The notes under the pieces are model-generated. The model searched no databases. It saw only the letters and a list, made by a program, of their open reading frames with translations, and was not told the origin of the DNA. This document shows, piece by piece, positions 27,371-36,577 of a stretch of 64,000 bases of DNA. Both the position numbers and the translations under genes were made by a program. Position 1 is the stretch's first letter. Every line of letters starts with the position of its first letter. Origin of the DNA: Polaribacter atrinae (GTDB taxonomy: Bacteria > Bacteroidota > Bacteroidia > Flavobacteriales > Flavobacteriaceae); NCBI RefSeq assembly GCF_038023995.1, contig NZ_CP150660.1:680501-744500 (forward strand), written 5' to 3'.

Positions 27371-29182
27371 ATGATATTAGAAACAGTAAAAATTAAAAAT
27401 TTTAGAGGTTATCAAACTGAAACGATTGTACCAATTTCTAATCTAACTGCGTTCATAGGAAAAAATGACGCTGGAAAATCTACTATCCTTGAAGCTCTTG
27501 AAATATTCTTCAATAACTCTTTAGTAAATTGCGAAAAAGACGATTTAAATATTACTGCTGACAATAACAAAATTGAAATAACGTGTGTTTTTTCTGACTT
27601 TCCAGCTGAATTAATAATTGATGCTGCAAATCCAACAACTTTACAAACTGAATATCTTTTAAACACACAAAACAAACTCGAAATTAAAAAGGTTTTTGCT
27701 GCAACTGCTGCAAAACCAAAAGAGAAAGTTTTTATCATTTGTAATCATCCAAGCGTTGCTAATGGAAATGATTTACTGACTCTTAAAAAAGCTGATTTAA
27801 AAAAGAGAGCAATTCTTTTAGAAATCCCAACCGAAAATTATAATGGAAATGTTAATTCATCAATTCGACAAGCAATAAGGGATTCTTTTGAAAATCTTGA
27901 ACTTCAAGAAACAGAGTTATTAGTTGATAAAGAAGATACTAAAAAAGTCTATGATACTTTAAAATCATATTTACCTCTTTATGCACTTTTCCAATCTGAC
28001 CGACAAAGTAAAGATGATGATAAGGAAGTAACAGACCCAATGAAAATTGCGGTACAACAAGCTTTATCAGAATTAACAGTTGAACTTGAACATATAAAAG
28101 AACAAGTAAGAATTAAAGCAATTGATACTGCAAATAGAACTTTAGGAAAACTCAAGGAAATGTCGCCAGATTTGGCAAACGAACTAATTCCTGAATTTAA
28201 AACAGAGCCTAAATTTGACTCACAATTCAAACTAACAATAAAATCGGAAGAAGATATTCCAATTAATAAAAGAGGAAGTGGTATTCGAAGGTTGATTTTA
28301 TTAAACTTTTTTAGAGCAGAAGCAGAAAGGTTGAGAGCACAAAACCAAGGAAATCAAATAATATTTGCTTTTGAAGAACCTGAAACTTCACAACATCCAG
28401 ACCATCAAGAAATGCTAATTCAAGCATTTATGGAATTGTCTAATACTGGTAATTCACAAATAATTTTAACAACTCATACACCTGCACTTGGAGGTTTGCT
28501 TCCATTGGAAAGTTTGCGTTTCATTCAAAAAAATGGAAATGACAGAACAGTTGAGTCGGGAACTGAAGATGTTTTTGAAAAGATTGCTAACACTTTAGGA
28601 ATATTAGCTGACCCTATTTCAAAAAATGCAAATGCAATTTTACTTTTAGAAGGTAAAAGTGATGTGACATTTGTAAATCACACTGCAAATCAATTAAAAA
28701 ATGGAGGACATATTGACAATACGTTTGAGGACAAAAGAATTGCTTTAGTTCCTATTGGCGGTTGTGGTAATTTAAAGCATTGGACTACTCTTCGCCTAAT
28801 TGACCAATTTGCTATTCCTTATTGCGTAATGCTTGATTCGGATTTAGGCACAAATGAAGAACAACAAAATAAAGACAAAATTCAAGAATTGAGAAACAAT
28901 GGAATAAAAGCATATTTAACATTAAAGCGAGAACCTGAAAATTATGTTCATCTTGATGTATTGAATTTGCCAGCGGGAAGCACTTTTAACATTACAGACA
29001 CTTGTGATGCAAAAGTTCTAATTGCAGCAGAAAAAATATCAAGAAAACAAAATGTTCTTGAAAACTATTGGACTCTTATGACAACAGAACAAATTAGAGA
29101 AATGGAAAAATATGATGACAATGGAACAGAACGTTATGAATTTACAGATATGTTCAAAGATTTATTAAACATTGTACCATAA
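27371..29182 (+). CDS. Cassette 4: OLD-family ATP-dependent endonuclease (AAA + TOPRIM)
   Basis: 603 residues. N-terminal ABC/AAA15 ATPase: IKNFRGY, Walker A G30-KNDAGKST38, signature region INKRGSGIRRLILL, Walker B IIFAFEEPETSQHP, then TTHTP. C-terminal TOPRIM: LLLEGKSDV with Glu427 and YCVMLDSD with Asp489/Asp491. OLD proteins are metal-dependent nucleases; the same architecture is found in GajA of the Gabija anti-phage system, but no UvrD-like gajB follows, so it is a stand-alone OLD protein. Located in a cassette; a defence role is inferred. Confidence 0.85.
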   Translation: MILETVKIKNFRGYQTETIVPISNLTAFIGKNDAGKSTILEALEIFFNNSLVNCEKDDLNITADNNKIEITCVFSDFPAELIIDAANPTTLQTEYLLNTQNKLEIKKVFAATAAKPKEKVFIICNHPSVANGNDLLTLKKADLKKRAILLEIPTENYNGNVNSSIRQAIRDSFENLELQETELLVDKEDTKKVYDTLKSYLPLYALFQSDRQSKDDDKEVTDPMKIAVQQALSELTVELEHIKEQVRIKAIDTANRTLGKLKEMSPDLANELIPEFKTEPKFDSQFKLTIKSEEDIPINKRGSGIRRLILLNFFRAEAERLRAQNQGNQIIFAFEEPETSQHPDHQEMLIQAFMELSNTGNSQIILTTHTPALGGLLPLESLRFIQKNGNDRTVESGTEDVFEKIANTLGILADPISKNANAILLLEGKSDVTFVNHTANQLKNGGHIDNTFEDKRIALVPIGGCGNLKHWTTLRLIDQFAIPYCVMLDSDLGTNEEQQNKDKIQELRNNGIKAYLTLKREPENYVHLDVLNLPAGSTFNITDTCDAKVLIAAEKISRKQNVLENYWTLMTTEQIREMEKYDDNGTERYEFTDMFKDLLNIVP

Positions 29183-29187
29183 GTACT

Positions 29188-29276
29188 GGTTACAACAAAG
29201 TACTGTGGTAAAAAACAAATAAAAACTCATTAATTTTTCACTAAAACACTTCTATAATTATTATCATAAGTTAGTC
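29188..29276 (+). repeat. Degenerate attC-like site D at the right end of the array
   Basis: R'' GGTTACAAC (29188-29196) is an exact partner of the start of cassette 4. A possible right end has aaaacac followed by atcataaGTTAGTC (core 29270-29276), similar to site A, but the inner palindrome is missing. Probably a decayed site that ends the array. Confidence 0.45.
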
Positions 29277-29448
29277 CGGATTTAGCAATAGCAAAAGCTT
29301 GTTTTAGTAGCTTACAAAAGAAGTTTGGAACTAATATTAAAATTGTAACTGAAGATAAAATTAATTATAATTAAATAACTATATAATATTTTCTTCTCAT
29401 TTACTTTAGTTCTTGAATCATTATATTTAAAGTATAACGGCTAAAAAC

Positions 29449-29478
29449 AAAAAAAGCAACTCAATGAGTTGCTTTTTT
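29449..29478. terminator. Bidirectional terminator downstream of msrA
   Basis: GCAACTC-aat-GAGTTGC, flanked by A-run and T-run. Confidence 0.9.
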
Positions 29479-29498
29479 CAATATATAAAATGTATTCT

Positions 29499-30158
29499 TT
29501 AATGCTTATCAGTTTTCAACAACTCTGGAAACCTCTTTTTAAATTTATTTAATCTAGGTACAGAAACTGCTTTTACGTAGCCTTGGTTCGGATTTCTACG
29601 TTCAAAATCTTGGTGGTATTCTTCTGCTTTGTAAAACTTTTTAAGTTTGGTAACTTCTGTTGCAATTTTACCATTGTACACTTCTGCATTTAACTTTGCA
29701 ATCATTTTTTCTATAATTGCCTTTTCTGCATCCGTTTCATAAAAAGCAATAGACCTATATTGTGTTCCATAATCTGGGTGCTGTCCGTTTTTTGTTGTTG
29801 GATCTTGAGAACCAAAAAATACGGTTACCAAAGTTTCAAAAGACACTTTATCTGGATTGTAATACACGGCTACCGTTTCTGAATGTCCTGTTGTTCCGGT
29901 ACCAATACTTTTATACGTTGGGTTTAAAGTATGCCCACCAGCATAACCAGAAACAGCCTCTTCTACTCCATTTACACTCTCAAAAATAGCTTCTACACAC
30001 CAAAAACATCCACTTGCAAAATAAGCAACTTTGGTGTTTTCTTTGGCAACATAAGTCGCTTTTGTTTCGGTTTTAGTTTGTTTTTTATTGGTAAAACCAA
30101 AACAATAAATTAATAATATTGAAAAACTTACTAGGGTAATAGACTTTAAAATATTCAT
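29499..30158 (-). CDS. msrA: Peptide-methionine (S)-S-oxide reductase
   Basis: Reduces Met-S-sulfoxide in oxidised proteins. The catalytic motif is GCFWC (near residues 51-55), with GYAGG, TGHSE and QYRSIAFY blocks. 219 residues: the enzyme core (~45-200) is preceded by a hydrophobic N-terminus (SITLVSFSILLIYCFGF) that may be a lipoprotein or secretion signal, so the enzyme may work in the periplasm. No MsrB domain is fused. Its own terminator lies downstream. Confidence 0.95.
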   Translation of the reverse strand: MNILKSITLVSFSILLIYCFGFTNKKQTKTETKATYVAKENTKVAYFASGCFWCVEAIFESVNGVEEAVSGYAGGHTLNPTYKSIGTGTTGHSETVAVYYNPDKVSFETLVTVFFGSQDPTTKNGQHPDYGTQYRSIAFYETDAEKAIIEKMIAKLNAEVYNGKIATEVTKLKKFYKAEEYHQDFERRNPNQGYVKAVSVPRLNKFKKRFPELLKTDKH

Positions 30159-30580
30159 TTTACTTTAAATATTAGGGTTAAAAAGAAAATTGCACAAAAG
30201 ACAGTTGGTTTATCTCTAGTACAATTTTCCGAACTTTTAATTAAAAAAATTCCAAGGGGTTATATCTTTAGGATGTCCTTGGAAACATTCAATCCCATTT
30301 TTAGGGGAATCAAAATTATTTTTAACTTACCTATGTAGTCGATATAAATATAAACAATTTACACGTTGTTTACAACTTTAGCTTTTTATTAAGAAAATAT
30401 CTTGTAAAAAATAGCTGATACCCCTATTTTTGTTGAATAATTTAGTCAAAAAATAAACCGGTCTCGTTAAGCGAAGCATAAAGTTAATATTTTTAATAAA
30501 CTCCATTGCTATTTTTAATCAAAATCTATTTTGATTTTAAGAACACTTAAAGGACTTTAACAATATACAATCTATTATAC
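30159..30580. other. msrA-dnaX divergent intergenic region
   Basis: 422 nt without a gene. It holds an exact 8-bp inverted repeat TTCCAAGG/CCTTGGAA (30250-30257 and 30277-30284) and a promoter-like TTG (30402-30404)-N20-TATTTTTG (30425-30432) pointing to dnaX, which would give a leader of about 145 nt. Confidence 0.4.
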
Positions 30581-32278
30581 ATGGAGCATTTTATAGTTTC
30601 TGCGCGTAAATATCGTCCACAAGTTTTTGCGGATGTTGTTGGGCAACAAGCCATTACAAACACGTTAGAAAAGGCTATAAAAAACAACCATTTGGCGCAA
30701 GCCTTATTGTTTACAGGTCCTCGTGGAGTTGGTAAAACTTCTTGTGCTAGAATATTGGCTAAAAGCATTAACCAACAAGATGCAGAAGTTTCTGCAGATG
30801 AAGATTTTGCTTTTAATATTTTTGAGCTGGATGCCGCTTCTAACAATTCTGTTGATGATATTAGAAGTTTAACAGACCAAGTTCGTATTCCGCCACAAAC
30901 CGGTAAGTACAAAGTATATATTATAGATGAGGTACACATGTTATCTCAGGCAGCTTTTAATGCTTTTTTAAAGACGTTAGAAGAACCACCTGCACACGCT
31001 ATTTTTATTTTAGCAACTACAGAAAAACATAAAATTATTCCGACGATTTTATCTCGTTGTCAGATTTTCGATTTTAAAAGAATTGGTGTTTTAGACGCTA
31101 AAAATTACCTAAAAGTAATTTGTGAAAAAGAAAACATTACGGCAGAAGATGATGCTTTGCATATTATTGCTCAAAAAGCAGATGGAGCCATGCGTGATGC
31201 TTTGTCTATTTTTGATAGAGTTGTTAGTTTTTCTGGAAACAATTTAACAAGAGAGGCTGTAACTGAAAACCTAAATGTATTAGACTACGAAACGTATTTT
31301 AATATGACAGATTTAATGCTGACAAACAAAATACCACAAGTATTAAATGCTTTTAATGTGATATTGGGTAAAGGTTTTGAAGGACATCACTTTATAAACG
31401 GATTGGCAAGTCATTTTAGAGATTTATTGGTTGCAAAAGACAAAGCAACTTTAGAACTGTTAGAAGTTGGAGATGCTGCTAAAAAGAAATATTTAGAACA
31501 AGCAACCAAAGCAAGTATTCCGTTTTTAATGCAATCTATAGAAAAAGCAAATCAGTGTGATTTGAATTATAGAGCAAGTAAAAATCAGCGACTGCTGGTA
31601 GAATTAACCATCATGCAAATTGCCTCTATCACTTTTGATGGAGAAAAAAAAAAATCAGCTAACTACATAATTCCAGCTACATTTTTCCAGGCACTTTCGC
31701 CTGCGGTAAAAGAGATTGCAAAACCGGTTGAGAAAAAACCTGTAGTTGCACAGGCAGCAAAAGTAGAAACACCTGCGCCAAAACCTAAACCAAGAATAAA
31801 ACCGATATTAAAATCTGTTGGTAGACGTGCTTCTTCTTTATCTTTAAAAAGTATTCATGAAAAAAAGGTAGAAAAGAAAGTTGTTGAAGAAGAAAACTTT
31901 GACAACCATCCAAAAGACTTTTTTACCCAAGAAGCCCTACAAAATCTTTGGAAAGACTACGTTGCCTTGTTAATTGAAAAAGGAGAGCGAAGTATGGCTT
32001 CTATTGTAGGTACCGACACACCTAAATTAGGTAAAAACTATAAAATATCTTTTTCAGTACCTAACAAGTTAATGGAAGAACAATTTAGAAAAGGAAGATC
32101 TGAATTGATAAATTTCTTGAGAAAAAAACTTAATAATTATGGTATTAGCCTTGAAGTTAGTTTAAACGAAACCATAGAAAAAAAGTTTGCCTACACTCCG
32201 CAAGAAAAGTATAATAAGATGAAAGAAATAAACCCTCTTATAGACAAACTACGTCAATCTTTTGAGTTAGATATGTAA
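30581..32278 (+). CDS. dnaX: DNA polymerase III subunit gamma/tau
   Basis: Clamp-loader ATPase. Walker A GPRGVGKT (46-53), Walker B YIIDEVHML, sensor-1 LATTEKHKI, arginine-finger segment ILSRCQIFDF. The Zn-binding Cys cluster of many DnaX proteins is missing between Walker A and FELDAASNNSVDD, which I believe is normal in Bacteroidota. The proline/lysine-rich linker (~360-430) leads to a C-terminal domain (~445-565) for polymerase contact. 565 residues. Confidence 0.96.
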   Translation: MEHFIVSARKYRPQVFADVVGQQAITNTLEKAIKNNHLAQALLFTGPRGVGKTSCARILAKSINQQDAEVSADEDFAFNIFELDAASNNSVDDIRSLTDQVRIPPQTGKYKVYIIDEVHMLSQAAFNAFLKTLEEPPAHAIFILATTEKHKIIPTILSRCQIFDFKRIGVLDAKNYLKVICEKENITAEDDALHIIAQKADGAMRDALSIFDRVVSFSGNNLTREAVTENLNVLDYETYFNMTDLMLTNKIPQVLNAFNVILGKGFEGHHFINGLASHFRDLLVAKDKATLELLEVGDAAKKKYLEQATKASIPFLMQSIEKANQCDLNYRASKNQRLLVELTIMQIASITFDGEKKKSANYIIPATFFQALSPAVKEIAKPVEKKPVVAQAAKVETPAPKPKPRIKPILKSVGRRASSLSLKSIHEKKVEKKVVEEENFDNHPKDFFTQEALQNLWKDYVALLIEKGERSMASIVGTDTPKLGKNYKISFSVPNKLMEEQFRKGRSELINFLRKKLNNYGISLEVSLNETIEKKFAYTPQEKYNKMKEINPLIDKLRQSFELDM

Positions 32279-32323
32279 CAAATGGTAGTTGAGCCATTAA
32301 AGTTATATTAACTCTAAAAAGGA

Positions 32324-34144
32324 TTATACATTTTTCCCTAAGTAAATTAAGGTACAATTATCTTTGCTTAATTCTGTTTTTTCAAATTCAGGAATTAAGT
32401 ATAATTTTCCTTCTTTTCTAATAAACAACAATACCGATTTAAATTCATGAAATAACCTAGAAACCATTGTTTGGTATTCATCTTCCGTAGTAATTTCTAC
32501 TTCATAAATTTTAGGATTTTCTCTAAAAGCTTCACTTAAATTTATATAATCGCCTTTCGGATTAAATAATATTTTTCGCTGTTCTTTACTTAAATCTGTT
32601 TTCTTTATTTCTTCGGCAGTTGCCAATCTATAAGAGCCTTGTTCTCCAAAATTTTCTGAAAAACTATCTAAAGCAAATTTATTTACAGCCTCACTACCCG
32701 TCATTGCAATTAGAAAACCTACATCATTCAACTCAATATTATCCGTTAAATCTTGGTTGTAAATATCTATTTCAATCGCTTCTAAACCTGCTTTTAATGA
32801 TTTTTGAATAAAGTTTTTATTAGAATCTATCAAAATAACTCTTTTGTTATTTTCTTTTAAATATTTTGCAATTAACCTAGCAGGACTCGAAGCTCCAATA
32901 ATTAAAATAGCATCTGATCTCTTTAGAAAAACACCAACCATTTTTGCAAATAATCGTGCTGTTGTTGCATTAAATAAAACGGTACCTAAAACAATCATAA
33001 AAACCAACGGTGTAATATATTCTGCTCCTTCTACCCCTTGTTTTATTAACTTACTACCAAATAAAGACGCAATACCTGCTGCTACAATTCCACGAGGTCC
33101 TACCCAACTAATAAATAGTTTTTCGTTGAATTTTAATTTAGAATTTCTAGTACTTACAAATACCGCTAAAGGCCTCACAACAAAAACAACAATAGCAAAT
33201 AACGTTGCCGTTTTCCAAGTATATAGCAACAGTAAATCTTCCATATTGATGTTCGCTGCCAATAAAATAAATAGGATAGAAATTAACAAAACACTTAAAG
33301 ATTCTTTAAAATAAAGAAGTTCTTTTAAGTTACTTAATTTTCCGTTTCCTAAAACCATTCCCATAACCACTACTGCCAATAAACCAGATTCATGTGCAAA
33401 AACTTCCGACTCTACAAAAACCAATAATACGGTTGAAAGAGACACGACGTTTAATAAATAATGAGGAATTAATTTTTTATTGATGGCATACGCTAAAGCA
33501 TGCGCAAACGTAAATCCAAAAGTAGTACCAAAAAGTAATATTTTACCAAACTCCATTAAAGCCGTTTTAGTAAAACCACTTCCTCCACCTACACTAATAA
33601 ACTCAAAAACCAATACCGCTACCAAAGCTCCTATGGGATCAATTAAAATCCCTTCCCATTTTAAAACGGTAGAAACATCTTTTTTTAATGGAATATTCCT
33701 TAAAATTGGCGTAATTACCGTAGGTCCTGTAACAATAATTAAACCTGAAAATAGAAAAGAAAGTTCCCAACTTAAATTAAAAACATAATGTGCCACAATT
33801 CCTGCTCCAAAAAAAGTAATCGTAGATCCTATGGTAATTAGTTTTGTAATTACAGGGCCAACGTTTTTAATTTCACTTCTTTTTAAGGTTAAACCACCTT
33901 CAAAAAGAATAATACTGATGGCTAAAGAAACAAAGTAGTACAAACTATCTCCAGGAAAAAGACCTTTTTTACCATTCCAAATTGGTTCTATCCACTTTGT
34001 GCCATCTTCACTTAAGAATTCTGCAGCAATTGGTCCTACTAGTAAACCAATTAATATTAAAGGTAAGATTGCAGGTATTTTAAATTTCCATGCCACCCAT
34101 TGTGCTAATATTCCTAAAATAATTATTCCTGCTAATTCAATCAT
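32324..34144 (-). CDS. CPA1-type Na+/H+ antiporter with TrkA-N (RCK) domain
   Basis: 606 residues. About 12-13 transmembrane helices (1-395), with ILFEGGLTL and the paired-acidic-type segment WEGILIDPIGALVAVLVFEF in the transport core. A cytosolic nucleotide-binding TrkA-N domain (~405-520; ILIIGASSPARLIAKYLKE, a Rossmann GxxxxA variant) and a C-terminal TrkA-C-like region follow. Expected to exchange Na+ or K+ for H+ in pH and salt homeostasis, gated by a nucleotide ligand. Convergent with dnaX. Confidence 0.88.
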   Translation of the reverse strand: MIELAGIIILGILAQWVAWKFKIPAILPLILIGLLVGPIAAEFLSEDGTKWIEPIWNGKKGLFPGDSLYYFVSLAISIILFEGGLTLKRSEIKNVGPVITKLITIGSTITFFGAGIVAHYVFNLSWELSFLFSGLIIVTGPTVITPILRNIPLKKDVSTVLKWEGILIDPIGALVAVLVFEFISVGGGSGFTKTALMEFGKILLFGTTFGFTFAHALAYAINKKLIPHYLLNVVSLSTVLLVFVESEVFAHESGLLAVVVMGMVLGNGKLSNLKELLYFKESLSVLLISILFILLAANINMEDLLLLYTWKTATLFAIVVFVVRPLAVFVSTRNSKLKFNEKLFISWVGPRGIVAAGIASLFGSKLIKQGVEGAEYITPLVFMIVLGTVLFNATTARLFAKMVGVFLKRSDAILIIGASSPARLIAKYLKENNKRVILIDSNKNFIQKSLKAGLEAIEIDIYNQDLTDNIELNDVGFLIAMTGSEAVNKFALDSFSENFGEQGSYRLATAEEIKKTDLSKEQRKILFNPKGDYINLSEAFRENPKIYEVEITTEDEYQTMVSRLFHEFKSVLLFIRKEGKLYLIPEFEKTELSKDNCTLIYLGKNV

Positions 34145-34733
34145 ATATTAATAGTTCATTTAGTTGTAAAAATAAGAATGTTTGCCCATCATAGAAACAA
34201 ATATTTAGTTTTTTATTTTTTCTAAAGTTTGTATTATTCTACGGATAAACGAAACAATATATCTCTTTTTTACAAAAAATGTATGAAATTATTAATAATG
34301 CTACGTTTTCTTAAAAATAAAAAATTATTTTTCACATACAGTGCTAATAACGAGAGCGTTTGAAAACGAATTTATGACATCAGAAAACTATCATAAATAA
34401 GATGGATACCTAATTTTGGAGAAAAACCTTTATTCTAGAAACCATTTTTATTGATTTCTGCTGAAATAAACACACAAAATAATTTCTTTTTAACAAACGA
34501 TGCCACAAGTAAATAAAGGATGTAATGTACTTTTTAATGAAAATTGCACTATTTTTGACGTTCAATTTTTAAAGGACCACTATTTGTAGCACTCGTCTTA
34601 AAACAACCGCATTACCTAATTATAATGTTAATACGTTATTTATTAGTGAGAGTAGTTAAGAACCCTTTGTACAAATGCTAAATAAATTAAATCTCTGGCT
34701 TGTTTAGGTCTGAGATTACCAAAAAATAAAAGT
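34145..34733. other. Non-coding region upstream of the miaE-like gene
   Basis: 589 nt with no convincing reading frame. The only structure I see is a 6-bp dyad AATCTC/GAGATT (34689-34694, 34712-34717) in the leader just before the next start codon. Confidence 0.35.
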
Positions 34734-35315
34734 ATGTTAGGATTACAATTTGAAACCGAAACTTCTTGGGCAGAAATTGCCAAAGACAATCTACAGCAAA
34801 TACTTACAGACCATGCATTTTTAGAGCAAAAAGCGGCTTCTAATGCAGTATCTATTATTATAAATTATTCTGAAGAAACCGAGCTTGTAAAAGAAATGAG
34901 CAATATTGCTATTGAAGAAATGCAACACTTTAAAATGGTGCATTTATTAATGGTGAAACGCGGTATGGTTTTAGGTCGTGAACAAAAGAATGATTATGCA
35001 ATAAGATTACAGAAATTCTTTAAAAAGACAGGAGACAGAACAGATGCTTTAATTCAGCGTTTGTTAGTTGCTGCCTTAATTGAAGCTAGAAGTTGTGAGC
35101 GTTTTAAAGTGTTTTCTGAAAACATGGAAGACGAAGAATTATCTAAATTCTATAACAATTTAATGATTTCTGAAGCAGGACATTACACTACTTTTTTACA
35201 GTTTGCACGCAAATATCAAGATAAAGAGATTGTTGATAAAAAATGGCATTCATTATTGGCTTTTGAAGCTGAATTGATGAAAGAAAGAGGAAATACAGCA
35301 AAAATTCACGGATAA
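34734..35315 (+). CDS. miaE: tRNA-(ms2io6A)-hydroxylase (MiaE-like)
   Basis: 193 residues, four-helix diiron protein of the ferritin-like superfamily; hydroxylates the isopentenyl side chain at tRNA position 37. Diiron ligands are visible as Glu in HAFLEQKAA, EEMQH, EARSCERF and EAGHY. Together with miaA at 22.6 kb it would complete ms2io6A formation (miaB is not in the window). Two small genes follow closely and may be co-transcribed. Confidence 0.9.
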   Translation: MLGLQFETETSWAEIAKDNLQQILTDHAFLEQKAASNAVSIIINYSEETELVKEMSNIAIEEMQHFKMVHLLMVKRGMVLGREQKNDYAIRLQKFFKKTGDRTDALIQRLLVAALIEARSCERFKVFSENMEDEELSKFYNNLMISEAGHYTTFLQFARKYQDKEIVDKKWHSLLAFEAELMKERGNTAKIHG

Positions 35316-35325
35316 ATAACAAATT

Positions 35326-35739
35326 ATGGATATTGAAAATATTTCTAAAATCGAACATTTTTCTGCTTTTGTTGATCTTAGTTTAAAAGAATTTTGTCAA
35401 AAATTTAGTCTAGTACTAGAATTGCCTCAAATGACTTTTAATACCGAGGATGAAATGGAATACGCAGAAGTTGAATTTAACGGAATCGATTACCATATAA
35501 GTAAACCTTATAAAATTGGTACTCTACACGAATGGGATGACAACGTGCCGAAAGATCATAATTTTGGAATTATTTTAAGTATTGATAACACAAATACGGA
35601 CTTTAACAACGCCAAATTAGAAGCAACAGCCAATCTAATTTCCACTAGTTTTAATACAGATTTATTATATTATAGAACGTGGTTTTCTACTGGTTTTAGC
35701 ACAGAAAAAGTTCACATATTTACACCGAATAAAAAATAA
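35326..35739 (+). CDS. Conserved hypothetical protein
   Basis: 137 residues, not recognised. Acidic, mixed alpha/beta, no signal peptide or membrane segment: cytosolic. It starts 10 nt after the miaE-like gene and ends 3 nt before the DUF4268-like gene, so all three are probably one transcript. Confidence 0.6.
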   Translation: MDIENISKIEHFSAFVDLSLKEFCQKFSLVLELPQMTFNTEDEMEYAEVEFNGIDYHISKPYKIGTLHEWDDNVPKDHNFGIILSIDNTNTDFNNAKLEATANLISTSFNTDLLYYRTWFSTGFSTEKVHIFTPNKK

Positions 35740-35742
35740 CGA

Positions 35743-36174
35743 ATGTTCTCTAAAGAAGAATCAGCACTTTTACGAAAAGATTTTTGGACTAGTTTTGGAA
35801 AATCTTTTCCTAGAAAATGGTTATTGTACAATACAAAAATTAAGGGTTTCTCATTTAAATTTGTTGCCGAAAGAAAACAAGCCATGGTTTGTTTAGACAT
35901 TGAAAATCCGGATGAATTGGTAAACCTACTCTACTACGACCAAATGTTATCTTTAAAAACATTGCTAGAAAATGAATTACCAGAGGTAATTTTTAACGAT
36001 GAATATGAATTAGAAAGCGGTAAAATAATTCATAGAATCTATGTTCCTTATGAAGGAAAATTTAGTGTTTATAATAAAAATTCTTGGAGAGATTGTTTTG
36101 AATTTTACATGGAAACCATGCCCAAATTTGAGCTCTTTTTTTACGAATATGAAGACATTATAAAGAACATTTAA
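35743..36174 (+). CDS. DUF4268-like protein
   Basis: 143 residues. The start FSKEESALLRKDFWTSFGKSFPRKWLLYNTKIKGFSFKF and the end RDCFEFYMETMPKFELFFYEYEDIIK are typical of the DUF4268 group, some of which resemble nuclease-associated domains. Function unknown. Last gene of the miaE-like transcript. Confidence 0.7.
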   Translation: MFSKEESALLRKDFWTSFGKSFPRKWLLYNTKIKGFSFKFVAERKQAMVCLDIENPDELVNLLYYDQMLSLKTLLENELPEVIFNDEYELESGKIIHRIYVPYEGKFSVYNKNSWRDCFEFYMETMPKFELFFYEYEDIIKNI

Positions 36175-36420
36175 TCTTATATATTTTCAAACTTTAACTA
36201 AAATAGTTACTTCTTATTTTATGATTTAAATGGTGTTTTTATCGATCGTATTGTCGTTCACAATGTAATTACTGTGATAAAAAAAACTATAAACCAACAA
36301 AAACAAAGTTAAACCAAAACTTAAACAAACAGCATTTAACTAATTGATTTTAAAATTCATAAAAATAAAAAAAACTATTAAAAAGACAACTATCAATTTT
36401 TCTTATAGTCTATAATTTGT

Positions 36421-36505
36421 TTGCGTTAAGGATTGGAGCGGCATCCTTTTTGTTTTTACAAAAAGATATAGTGTAAAGCCTGACCTTTTTAGGGAACGCC
36501 CAACT
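36421..36505 (+). ncRNA. Structured intergenic RNA candidate (Flavo-1-like)
   Basis: An outer stem GCGTT (36423-36427)/AACGC (36495-36499) encloses a hairpin AAGGAT/ATCCTT (36428-36433, 36443-36448) and a second possible helix CTTTTTGT-tttt-ACAAAAAG. The words gcgttaaggattggagcgg...agtgtaaagcctgacc look like a recurring intergenic element of flavobacterial genomes, which I associate from memory with the Flavo-1 motif; this was not checked. The region 36175-36577 holds no gene. Confidence 0.45.
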
Positions 36506-36524
36506 TAGGAATCATATTTACAAC

Positions 36525-36556
36525 AAAAAAAATCGTCCTAAAAATGGACGATTTTA
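36525..36556 (-). terminator. Intrinsic terminator of the DUF4870 gene
   Basis: A 10-bp stem (aaaatcgtcc/ggacgatttt) with a 7-nt loop; on the minus strand a T-run follows. Confidence 0.88.
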
Positions 36557-36577
36557 ATAAGTAAATTTCTTCTTTTT

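Larger units (their letters stand above)
24597..29276 (+). mobile_element. Integron-type cassette array without integrase (CALIN-like), four cassettes
   Basis: Four genes in the same orientation are separated by three homologous ~135-nt palindromic sites. Each cassette begins, just after a core G, with 8 bases that are the exact reverse complement of the 8 bases at the start of its own downstream site: TTACCTGC/GCAGGTAA, TTAGCCAC/GTGGCTAA, TTATGTGC/GCACATAA, TTGTAACC/GGTTACAA. This is the signature left by excision and integration of circular integron cassettes, whose R' and R'' come from one attC site. No IntI-type gene lies in the window. The core GTT is conserved, but the next four bases do not always fit RRRY. 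Confidence 0.85.

Noticed and set aside
27371..29182. Complete Gabija system
   Set aside because: No UvrD/PcrA-like helicase gene (gajB) follows; only the OLD component is present.
34371..34382. CGTTT-ga-AAACG mini-dyad
   Set aside because: Only 5-bp arms in a long AT-rich spacer; no context.
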